Assembly: GCA_030562195.1 (NCBI GenBank)
Contig: JAUJPP010000005.1
Coordinates: forward strand, 42,705,106 to 42,769,105
Reading direction: 5' to 3'
DNA length: 64,000 nt
Source: Nipponacmea schrenckii
Taxonomy: Eukaryota > Mollusca > Gastropoda > Lottiidae
Shown: piece by piece, positions 23,599-32,024 of the stretch
Layout: each line of letters begins with the position of its first letter
Numbering within the stretch: the stretch's first letter is position 1
The notes under the pieces: model-generated
Told to the model about the DNA's origin: nothing
Database searches by the model: none
What the model saw: the letters and a program-made list of their open reading frames with translations, nothing else
Position numbers and translations under genes: made by a program

Positions 23599-24904
23599 TC
23601 ATGATATTTCTCTAATCTTTTTTGAATTGAATTGAATCAAAAAATGATTGTTTGAATTTAAATAATCGTTGCTTTTATCAGCGAGCTTAGACCGGGTGAT
23701 AGAATTCCACCACCAAAACCCACTAACCCAGACAGGCCATATACTCTTGTTACTAAATGATTCAGTTATAGTTTTACTATCGTCATCCAAATTCAATAAA
23801 CTGAGTTGATAATCAACAGAACAATAATTTAGTTCAGGATTGTCTTTGGATGACAGTTCGACATTAATGTGTATACCTTCATCATCCTTCCTCAGTACAC
23901 CACAACTCCATACCAGGTTATTGTTTCTAAACTTATTCTTGTTGTAATGATAAAATCCTGCTATAGGTGAATCATCATCTGCCAGAGTGATCGGACGGAG
24001 TTTCTGCACATCACTGATATCAAATATAAACTGATACGAACCTGGTATGTAAAATGATTCTTTAGAAATAACAGACCCTACCTAATCTATATCTACACTA
24101 AAATCTTTCCCCACCCACTGTAAATACTGTACACACAGATTATAATCTTTCTCGTCCTGTTTTTCTATTTCTAACAAACGAGGTAATGTTTGTAAAATAT
24201 TTAATGTTGTTTTAGTTGAAGGTGAAATATTTGATTCCATATTACCTTCTATTAAATTTATTTCACATGTTATTTCCATTTCTCTATCCTCGACTTTCTT
24301 TCTGTTTTCTTCCAAATTATTTCTGATGTATTTTATAATCTGTTTACAACATGTTCTTACATCAGAAACAATTTGTTCAGTTTTTGCAGTCACTTGAGCA
24401 CAGGAATCTTCACACTTAGATTTTAGTTCTTCAAATGATTCTAATAATGAACAACGAGTTTTCTCCAAGGTTTTGATTCTGTTTTGGATATTTCTTTGTG
24501 AACGTTCAAGTTTTCTATGGCTTTATTTCGTGTTTCGTCACATTCTATATCCAATGTTTCGTGTTCTTTGTGTTGTTTAAATATACACTTTGAACACAAT
24601 CCTATATTACAATTATTACAGTAATAATCCACCTCCCTCTGATTGTGGTTGGGACATTTTGGTTGTGTTGTTGAGGGAGGTTGTGTGGATGAAAGATGGA
24701 AGTTGGTAGTAAACGCCTCGGCACCACCTTCAGGAATCTTAACATTCTGCTGACAGGTCGGACAGCAGAATATCTGTTTTATCACCAATAAAGTTTTGTT
24801 ACACAATTTAGACAGAATGTGTGGCCACATCCTAAAATCTTTGGTGTATTAAAGTTTTCCATACATCTTGGACATTCTGTGATACTCACTGAGGCTGTGG
24901 CCAT
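23599..24904 (-). pseudogene. RING - B-box - coiled coil - MATH-like protein, broken
   Basis: Starts at ATG 24904 just after an acceptor-like TTTTACAG. Order of parts: a C3HC4 RING (CPRC, 11 residues, CGHTFCLNC, then FCCPTC), a B-box2 (CPNHNQREVDYYCNNC then CSKCIFKQHKEH, about 24660-24550), a coiled coil with repeated E/K heptads (24460-24200), and a C-terminal domain from 24060 with WSCGVLRKDDEGIHINVEL and a SNDYLNSNNHFLIQF end that resembles a MATH fold. Such proteins are ubiquitin ligases of the TRIM type; MATH at the C-terminus is known from TRIM37. Breaks: a frameshift inside the RING near 24790, another near 24470 at the start of the coiled coil, and an in-frame TAG at 24082-24084 before the MATH-like part. 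All parts lie in one exon. The MATH assignment is the weaker part. Confidence 0.7.
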
Positions 24905-24937
24905 ATTACCTTCTGTAAAACACACAGTAGATCCTGG

Positions 24938-25335
24938 TTGAAATATATCACAATGGAGATGTTGGTTCGATATATATCACAATAGAGATGTTGGTTTGAT
25001 ATACATATATCACAATAGAGATGTTGGTTTGATATATATCAGAATGGAGATGTTGCTTGATATATATCACAATGGAGATGTAGGTTCGATATATATCAGA
25101 ATGGAGATGTTGGTTTGATATATATCACAATAGAGATGCTGGTTTGATATATATCACAATAGAGATGTTGGTTTGATATATATCACAATAGAGATGTTGG
25201 TTTGATATATATCATAATAGTGATGTTGGTTTGATATGTATCACAATATTGGTTTGATATATATCACAATAGTGATGTTGGTTTGATATATATCACAATA
25301 GTGATGTTGGTTTGATATATATCACAATAAAGATG
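24938..25335. repeat. 29-bp satellite, first block (about 14 copies)
   Basis: Unit GATATATATCACAATAGAGA followed by TGTTGGTTT. The same unit in the same orientation forms the array at 31403-31917. It lies just upstream of the RING/MATH pseudogene start and ends about 75 bp before the Ngaro element. Confidence 0.9.
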
Positions 25336-25411
25336 TTTTTCTTCTAACAGTGAAGAAGATTGTTGAAGGAACTAATTTCCGTTTTATTTCAATTTGAACA
25401 TCTAATAACAC

Positions 25412-25582
25412 AATATATTTTTCTCTGTTTGAGTTGTCGAATAAAGAGATAAATATTTTCTTTCTCAGGTTTCAAATAATTTGGGTGGGAGGTAATAGGA
25501 ACAGCCTATAGTAAAGGTGAGTGTTCGATTATCGACTACTGGTCATTCGCGCATAGACAAACATACCGATAACACGTTTATT
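25412..25582 (+). repeat. Ngaro split direct repeat A1
   Basis: Matches 29552-29722 with two substitutions. It contains an acceptor-like TTTCTTTCTCAG (ends 25468) and a donor-like AAAG/GTGAGT (25516/25517) bracketing a 48-bp exon-like piece. The gag ATG is 8 bp beyond its end. Confidence 0.9.
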
Positions 25583-25589
25583 GACCGCC

Positions 25590-26333
25590 ATGTCTGATAT
25601 CGAAAATTGTCATGGGTCTGGTACTCAATCCTCCACTTCTACACTTGAAAAGAAGATAGATTGTCTACTTACTAGAATAGATGATAATAATAGGCGTTTA
25701 GTGGATAAATTTGAACGTGAAATTGATGATTTGAAAGAAGATATATCGAGAAAAACTGGAAAGTTGAAGAAGGATCAACAATATACATGGAACAAGAAGG
25801 GTAATTCCATTCAATTCTGTTTTAATGCTGAACTGTATGACAATATAAAACAAATAAAATGGGCTATTGAAAATGGAAAATTGGACTATGCCGCTACAAC
25901 TTGTAGTGAGGAGCTAGATAGGATTGCTGCAAGAAATAAATTAATTAAATTGGCTGATTCTTCAGAAGGGGGATGGGAGACTGTCAAACATTACACTACT
26001 AACGAGCTTGCTAGCTATTCAGAGGACGATAAACGTATTAGTAGAGCTGAAAGTCGTGCTTTGAAGAAAATAAAGGCAAAGAAGCAGCATAAGAGCAATT
26101 TCAAGTACTCCCCTTATTCACGTCCACCAATGGTTTCCTCTCGATTTGATAATGGTTATCCTCAATCTAATAGCTTTGATCGTCAGTTTTTTCAGCCCTT
26201 TCGAGGTTCCAGGCCGAAGACTCTTGGCTCCTGCTTCCACTGTGGAGATTTTACCCACTGGAGAAGAGACTGCCCAGTCCTTACGACACCTCAAGCACCA
26301 AAAGGAAAGTCTGCTACAACAACGTCCCAGTAA
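25590..26333 (+). CDS. Ngaro gag-like protein (247 aa) with CCHC zinc knuckle
   Basis: ATG at 25590 is the first in frame and follows repeat A1. Residues 15-65 are charged and likely coiled coil. The central part (about 70-160) has the conserved gag-like block of DIRS/Ngaro ORF1 with ASYSEDDKRISRAESRA. A basic stretch follows (ALKKIKAKKQHK). The zinc knuckle CFHCGDFTHWRRDC (C-x2-C-x4-H-x4-C) is near the C-terminus. It presumably packages element RNA. Intact, ends with TAA at 26331-26333. The RT frame is +1 relative to gag and overlaps its end, so RT would need frameshifting or separate initiation. Confidence 0.85.
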   Translation: MSDIENCHGSGTQSSTSTLEKKIDCLLTRIDDNNRRLVDKFEREIDDLKEDISRKTGKLKKDQQYTWNKKGNSIQFCFNAELYDNIKQIKWAIENGKLDYAATTCSEELDRIAARNKLIKLADSSEGGWETVKHYTTNELASYSEDDKRISRAESRALKKIKAKKQHKSNFKYSPYSRPPMVSSRFDNGYPQSNSFDRQFFQPFRGSRPKTLGSCFHCGDFTHWRRDCPVLTTPQAPKGKSATTTSQ

Positions 26334-28320
26334 TGTATACGAAGGCAAGATCAAAGAATTATCAGATGAGTGTACTAATAAAACTTTAACTTCAGATTAC
26401 TTTGAATATGAACAGGGGCTCGCAGAAATTTATGTAAAGGGTCGTTTGAAAAATAACATTGAATTTTGGCGTAAGATTGGTGCTAGCAGTTTTGTTTTGG
26501 ATGTCATTGCCAATGGCTACAAAATTCCCTTCTATACTACACCGCCTAGGATGGTTTTGCCTAATAATAATTCAGCTCATCAAAATGTTGCGTTTGTGAA
26601 CGAAGCTGTTAAAGATTTGGTTTTTAAGGCGCCTTGTTGAAAAATGTGATTCTGTGCCATATGTTATTAACCCTTTGTCTGTTGCCATACAATCATCTGG
26701 AAAGAAACGTTTGATTTTAGATTTGAGTTTGGTCAATAAGCATATTTGGAGGTTAAGTGTCAAATATGAAGATTGGAGAGTTTTGCTATCTTATGTTAAG
26801 CAGGGTGACGGGTTTTTTTTAAGTTCGATATTCATTCGGCATATCATCACATTGATATCTATGAGGATCATTGCAATTATCTAGGATTTAGTTGGAACAA
26901 TCAATGTTATAAATTTCGTGTACTCCCGTTTGGTTTGAATGTTGCTCCGTATTTGTTTACAAAAGTCACCAGACAGCTTGTAAAATATTGGAGATCTGCT
27001 GGTCTTAAAATTGTTCTATTTATTGACGACGGTATTAGTAATTCTTCTTCGTTTGAATCGGCGTGTTTTAATGCGAATAGAATCAAGTCTGACTTGCTGG
27101 AATCTGGTTTCATACCCAAAGCAGAAAAATCGTTGTGGTCCCCTGTTCAAACTATACAATGGCTAGGATTTAACTTAGACTCTAAAAATTTTACGTTAAG
27201 TGTTCCTAAACGGAAATTAGATGATTTACGTTTGTGTATCAATGTAATTCTGGGCAACAATAGGTCTGTACCAGTTAAGATGGTAGCCTCTGTTGTCGGT
27301 AAGATTATATCAATGGCTATCGTCTTTGGTTCGGTATCTCAACTTATGACACGAAGCCTGTCTATAGATGTTGTTAATTCTAAGTCTTGGTTTCACAATA
27401 TTACATTGTCTCCTTCGAGTCGAGAGCAGCTAAAATTTTGGTGTGAAAATGTTTCTAGCTTAGATAATCGGAAAATTGTGGACGATGTTTCGTGTAGTAA
27501 AATTGTGTATTCTGACGCGAGTTCTTCAGGATATGGCGGATACTGTGTTGACTTCGATGGTGCTATTTCGCATGGTCAGTGGTTGAAATCTGAAGCGCAA
27601 AAAAGTTCAACGTGGAGGGAATTGCAGGCTGTTTACTTAGTGCTTAAAAGTTTTGTACCACAATTAAAACATAATAGAATCAAGTTGTTTACCGATAGTC
27701 AGAATGCGGAAACTGTTATCCTGAAGGGTAGTATGAGACCGGATTTACAATTTATAGCTTTAAATATTTTTAAAGTTTGTTTAAATTATTCTATTAAACT
27801 TGAAGTTCAATGGATTCCAAGGCATTCTAACCAAATAGCCGATTATTTGAGTCACATTCTAGATTATGACGATTGGGGTATAGATTCATCAGTGTTTAAT
27901 CATATTGATAATCTATTCGGTCCGCATAGTGTTGATAGGTTTGCCAGTTGGTACAATAAGAAATGTGAACGGTTTAATAGTAGATACTTTAATCCTGGTA
28001 CTGAGGCTGTGGATTCTTTTACTGTGAATTGGTCCGGCGAAATGAACTGGATTGTTCCTCCAGTGAATATTATCGGCAGGGTTTTAAGACATATGTTTAA
28101 TTGTAAGAGTAAAGGAACAGTAGTGGTTCCAGAATGGAAATCTGCATTCTATTGGCCTTTATTATTGTATAATGGTCATTTTAGAAGAGAGATTAAAAGT
28201 GTCATATACCTGCCTAAGTCCAAACAATCGTATGTTCCAAGTCGGATTCCTAATGGCTTATTTGGTGAAAATGATTTGAAATTTAATATGTTGGCCTTGC
28301 TAATTGACTTTAGTGTATAG
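26334..28320 (+). pseudogene. Ngaro reverse transcriptase / RNase H, two frame breaks
   Basis: N-terminal part with YVKGRLKNNIEFWRKIG (about 26430-26480) and a GYKIPF motif as in Ngaro/DIRS RT. The frame changes near 26630 and again near 26815 in a T run. The second half is open from there to 28320. RT motifs: FDIHSAYHHIDI (catalytic Asp), LPFGLNVAPYLFTKV, FIDDG (the YxDD equivalent, Phe in first position). RNase H: SDASSSGYGGY, WRELQA, FTDSQNA and RHSNQIADYLS supply the acidic residues. A C-terminal block follows (GPHSVDRFASWYN, WIVPPVNIIGRVL, VVPEW) that recurs after RNase H in many DIRS-like elements; I do not assign it a methyltransferase activity. The two breaks may be genuine mutations or homopolymer errors. 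Confidence 0.85.
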
Positions 28321-29341
28321 TGCTTTCCCTAATATTTTACAGGTCATAAATGGAGCTTACCAAGAAGACATTAAGTTATTACCGGATAATTTAAAAATAT
28401 TGGTAGATGAGTTACCAGATTTTTTAATGGCGTCAAGAGCAGATAGTACTGTAAAAAAATATGTTCTTGGTTATGGAAAGTGGAAATCTTGGGCTATTCA
28501 GACAGGTGTGTCTAATAGTCTACCTGTTAATGCATTCTGTTTTGCTATATATTTGATGTCTTTATGTCAATCTGCTAATACGGTTGCACCAGTATATACT
28601 GCTTTTTATAGTATGCGCTTTATACATGGACTAGATAAGCTGACCAGCCTGACTGATCATGATTTAGTTAAATCTGTTTTAGAGGCTTCCAAGAGGAAGT
28701 TAGCCAAACCTTGCAATAAGAAGTTACCAGTTTCTGTTGAGCTTTTAAGCAGTATTTATGATAGTTTATCCATTATTCAAAATTTATACAATCAAAGATC
28801 AATAACGTGTTTCCTGTTAGCTTTTGCAGGGTTTTTAAGATCAAGTGAACTCTTAAATATACGTAGATCCGATATTGTTTTTAAGGATGCATATATATTA
28901 TTGTACATTGAAAAGTCGAAGACTGATATTTTCAGAGACGGAGCATGGATTCCTATAGGTAAAACTGGCACAAAGTTATGCCCTGTTACTAATTTAAAGT
29001 TGTATCTTTCATTAGCTAACATAGCAGATGATTCTTGTGAATTTATTTTTAAGGGTATCTGTCATTCAAAGCAAGGCTATAAACTTAAGGGTACTAAACC
29101 GATCACTTACTCTAGATTGCTCGAAATATTTAAGAAATGCTTAACTTCCCATGTCGACGATGTATCTAAATATGGTTTGCATAGCCTTCGAGCAGGGGGA
29201 GCAAGTAATGCCGCGAATCATGGTATTTCTGATAGAATGTTTAAACGTCATGGGCGTTGGCGGAGTGAAACTGCCAAGGATGGTTATATTGAGGACGATA
29301 TAATAAAACGCTTAAATGTATCTTTGTCTCTTGGGCTGTAG
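28304..29341 (+). CDS. Ngaro tyrosine recombinase
   Basis: Open for 345 codons. The catalytic set is complete: Arg in GFLRSSELLNI, the HxLR box LHSLRAGGASNAA, His in KRHGRWRS and the nucleophile Tyr in DGYIEDD, spaced as in DIRS/Ngaro recombinases. The N-terminal SAM-like part starts around SRADSTVKKYVLGYGKWKSW. The enzyme would join circular cDNA to the genome. The first in-frame ATG is at 28427, just before that domain; the frame itself opens 17 bp inside the RT ORF end. An acceptor-like ATATTTTACAG ends at 28342 in the right phase, so a spliced message is possible. The reading frame looks undamaged. Confidence 0.85.
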   Translation: MTLVYSAFPNILQVINGAYQEDIKLLPDNLKILVDELPDFLMASRADSTVKKYVLGYGKWKSWAIQTGVSNSLPVNAFCFAIYLMSLCQSANTVAPVYTAFYSMRFIHGLDKLTSLTDHDLVKSVLEASKRKLAKPCNKKLPVSVELLSSIYDSLSIIQNLYNQRSITCFLLAFAGFLRSSELLNIRRSDIVFKDAYILLYIEKSKTDIFRDGAWIPIGKTGTKLCPVTNLKLYLSLANIADDSCEFIFKGICHSKQGYKLKGTKPITYSRLLEIFKKCLTSHVDDVSKYGLHSLRAGGASNAANHGISDRMFKRHGRWRSETAKDGYIEDDIIKRLNVSLSLGL

Positions 29342-29409
29342 TATTTTTGATTAAATGTAATTTTCTTTGTTTATTTTTCTTTGTTATCGGTCGTCTTTCT
29401 TGGTAATTC

Positions 29410-29551
29410 GCAGTGTTTGTCTATTGCCATATGCAATTTTGTGTTATTCATATACGAAATGGGGAAGGGGTTCTAAAATTTTGGGGTTTATCAACCAAAT
29501 TGTCCTTTGGAAATGTTTTTATGATTTAAATTATGGGAATCGGGATAAAGA
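29410..29551 (+). repeat. Ngaro split direct repeat B1
   Basis: GCAGTGTTTGTCTATTGCCA to GGGATAAAGAA matches 30064-30204 with a few small differences, and abuts A2 directly. Confidence 0.85.
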
Positions 29552-29722
29552 AATATATTTTTCTATGTTTGAGTTGTCGAATAAAGAGATAAATATTTTC
29601 TTTCTCAGGTTTCAAATAATTTGGGTGGGAGGTAATAGGAACAGCCTATAGTAAAGGTGAGTGTTCGATTATCGATTACTGGTCATTCGCGCATAGACAA
29701 ACATACCGATAACACGTTTATT
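29552..29722 (+). repeat. Ngaro split direct repeat A2
   Basis: Second copy of A1; the two differences are at the CTCTG/CTATG and GACTACT/GATTACT positions. The B1-A2 junction is thought to be the circle junction used as replication template in this class. Confidence 0.9.
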
Positions 29723-29859
29723 TATTTATTTTTTCAGTTTTTCAGATTAGTTTAGTTTTAGGCAAAGAGAATAAGGTTACGAGCTTTTGACTTCATATTT
29801 GAGGCATTGGTTTCACTGGGAGAATTTGGCTCGAGTAGTTACGATATTAAGGTATTCAG

Positions 29860-30000
29860 TGCCAGTAATTGAAGGCTTCGGATGCCAGGCATTGGTTGCT
29901 AGTAATTGAAGGCATTGGTTGCCAGTAATTGAAGGCATTGGATGCCAGTAATTGAAGGCATTTGATGCCAGTAATTGAAGGCATTGGTTGCCAGTAATTT
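29860..30000. repeat. 23-bp minisatellite between A2 and B2
   Basis: GCCAGTAATTGAAGGCATTG repeats about five or six times inside the 3' spacer of the Ngaro element. Probably arose within the element. Confidence 0.8.
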
Positions 30001-30063
30001 TATGAGAAGCAAGGTAAGATTGCTTGGGTAATTTTTTTTTTGGGGTTTTTTTGGTAAAAAAGG

Positions 30064-30204
30064 GCAGTGTTTGTCTTTGCCATATGCAATTTTGTGTTAT
30101 TCATATACGAAATGGGGAAGGGGTTCTATAATTTGGGGTTTATCAACCAAATTGTCCTTTGGAAATGTTTTTATGATTTAAATTATGGGAATCGGGATAA
30201 AGAA
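30064..30204 (+). repeat. Ngaro split direct repeat B2 (3' end of element)
   Basis: Second copy of B1. Sequence identity stops at about AAAGAA (30204), which sets the right end of the element. Confidence 0.85.
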
Positions 30205-30296
30205 GTATGGTTTCCTTTTCTATTGCCTTTCTTTATTGTTCTATTATAGTCCAGTACAAGATTATGTAATACTCCACAATATTCCTTCTTTATATT

Positions 30297-30590
30297 AAAT
30301 GAATGGAGTTTTAAGTCCTACTCTTCTACACCTAATGGGCTAATGAAGGTTGAAAAATATCATGCAGGGTGCACTGAGAGCAACTTTGCCAGAACAGCTG
30401 CATTAGCCTTTTTGCGATATGAACTGTCAAGGCATCTTTAACATGCACAGCCTGGAGCACACGGGGCCTTGGTTTATTGTCCCCTTAGACTGACTGGACG
30501 CTCTTTCTATGTCAGTCCCTCCAACCTGACAAGGGGAAACCAGGTTGAAAATCTAGACCTTTACCAGGTTTGCACCCTGAGCAAGTATGG
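30297..30590 (-). mobile_element. SINE, reverse orientation, head eroded
   Basis: Starts AATGAATGGAGTTTTAAGTC and runs through CTAATGGGCTAATGAAG, TTTATTGTCCCC and TATGTCAGTCCCTCCAACCT, the reverse of the SINE body at 15481. The box B region is degenerate (GGTTTGCACCCTGAG). Confidence 0.8.
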
Positions 30591-30599
30591 CAACAACAA

Positions 30600-31037
30600 G
30601 CTATTACATCTCCCCTTCTTTCTTTAAACATTGTACTGTTATAGTTAAGTACAAAATTACACAATCACGCAAACTGTACAATCTCCTTCCTTGATTAAAA
30701 TTGTCTTTAAAAGGCTTCAAACTAAATATGAGCACTAGTTTACATCAATTCTAACATTTCTTAGTTAAATGATGGTGTAATTTTAAAGGATTATAAGGCT
30801 TTAAACTAAAAAGTTCCTTTTTACATTAGGCTACAATAATGAGTTCAATGGGTGGAGGGGGAGAGGAGAAGGGGTTGGACATAGAGGAAATGCAACCAAT
30901 CAATCATCTTGAAAGAAGTAATAGAAGGATAAGATTCAAAACTTCTTATCATGTGGAATCGGAATCGCACTGGGTATTTGAAAATTTGGTTTCATATTGT
31001 CTTTGAATTCCATTGAAGCAAATGAATGAGCTTGTTC
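30600..31037. other. unannotated spacer
   Basis: Two related AAGGCTT(C/T)AAACTAAA stretches at about 30710 and 30798. Otherwise no gene or element recognised. Confidence 0.35.
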
Positions 31038-31398
31038 TGTGACACTTTATAGGTTCTGATGTAGTCCCTTTAATTTAGCTAGAAATCATTTGATATATTA
31101 TATTATTGTTTTCACTGTAAAGGTGATGAGAGTTATAAATCTAGTGCTGACTGTACATGCAGGTTTGAACTGGACAGCTTGCATTAAAGCTACGCCAGCC
31201 AATAGCCTGCATGTTGGGCATCCAGGGTCCAGGTCGTGGTATAAGAGAGCCTGTCAAGCCTGGACCGGGAGCCAGAACAGAGGAAGATTCGCCGCCACCA
31301 ATCTCCTATATCTCTATCACCACCTTTTCAGAAGATCCATACCTAATAAATATATTAAAACACAATGTGAAGTCATTTCAACATCTAGAAGTGCTACA
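31038..31398 (+). mobile_element. 361-bp dispersed element, copy A
   Basis: A close inverted copy is at 51266-51642. The ends TGTGACAC and GTGCTACA form a short imperfect inverted repeat; GTTC flanks both sides here (31034-31037 and 31399-31402), a possible 4-bp target duplication. It contains GTTGGGCATCCAGGGTCCAG and TTCGCCGCCACCAATC. Short open frames in both copies are not conserved in a coding manner. It directly abuts the 29-bp satellite. Non-autonomous DNA element is the best guess; superfamily unknown. Confidence 0.65.
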
Positions 31399-31402
31399 GT
31401 TC

Positions 31403-31917
31403 TTCATATATATCACAATAGATATGTTGGATCGATATATATCACAATAGAGATGTTGGTTTGATATATATCACAATAGAGATGTTGGATCGATATATAT
31501 CACAATAGAGATGTTGGTTTGGTATATATCACAATAGAGATGTTGGATCGATATATATCACAATAGAGATGTTGGTTTGGTATATGTCACAATAGAGATG
31601 TTGGATCGATATATATCACAATAGAGATGTTGGTTTGATATATATCACAATAGAGATGTTGGTTTGGTATATATCACAATAGAGATGTTGGATCGATATA
31701 TATCACAATAGAGATGTTGGATCGATATATATCACAATAGAGATGTTGGATCGATATATATCACAATAGAGATGTTGGTTTGGTATATGTCACAATAGAG
31801 ATGTTGGTTTGATATATATCACAATAGAGATGTTGGTTTGGTATATATCACAATAGTGATGTTGGTTTGGTATATATCACAATAGAGATGTTGGTTTGGT
31901 ATATGTCACACTGAATC
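31403..31917. repeat. 29-bp satellite, second block, with 58-bp higher-order pattern
   Basis: Same unit as 24938-25335. Here units often alternate between a GGATCG- and a GGTTTG-start, giving a 58-bp dimer in the first half, then drift to all GGTTTG. About 18 copies. Confidence 0.9.
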
Positions 31918-32024
31918 TGTTCACTAAAAAATCTGGAGGATTTAAGAAGAAGTCAATGAATAGTGTCGCTTTAAACTCCCAAGACACGTCTCTTTGATAT
32001 CCCTCTATTATAGTCATATATAGT

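Larger units (their letters stand above)
25412..30204 (+). mobile_element. Ngaro-type tyrosine-recombinase retrotransposon (4.8 kb)
   Basis: Order: repeat A1 (25412-25582), gag-like ORF, RT/RNase H, tyrosine recombinase, repeat B1 (29410-29551), A2 (29552-29722), spacer, B2 (30064-30204). The A1...B1A2...B2 layout is the split direct repeat of Ngaro/PAT elements of the DIRS order. The gene order gag, RT-RH, recombinase is that of Ngaro. A1 and A2 differ at only two of 171 positions, so the insertion looks fairly young. As expected for recombinase-mediated insertion, I see no target duplication. Two frame breaks in RT make this copy probably defective, although both lie at short runs where base-calling may err. 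Confidence 0.9.

Noticed and set aside
26800..26830. Programmed frameshift in the Ngaro RT
   Set aside because: The change falls within the RT catalytic region at a T run, where no programmed site is known in this class; mutation or base-calling error is simpler.
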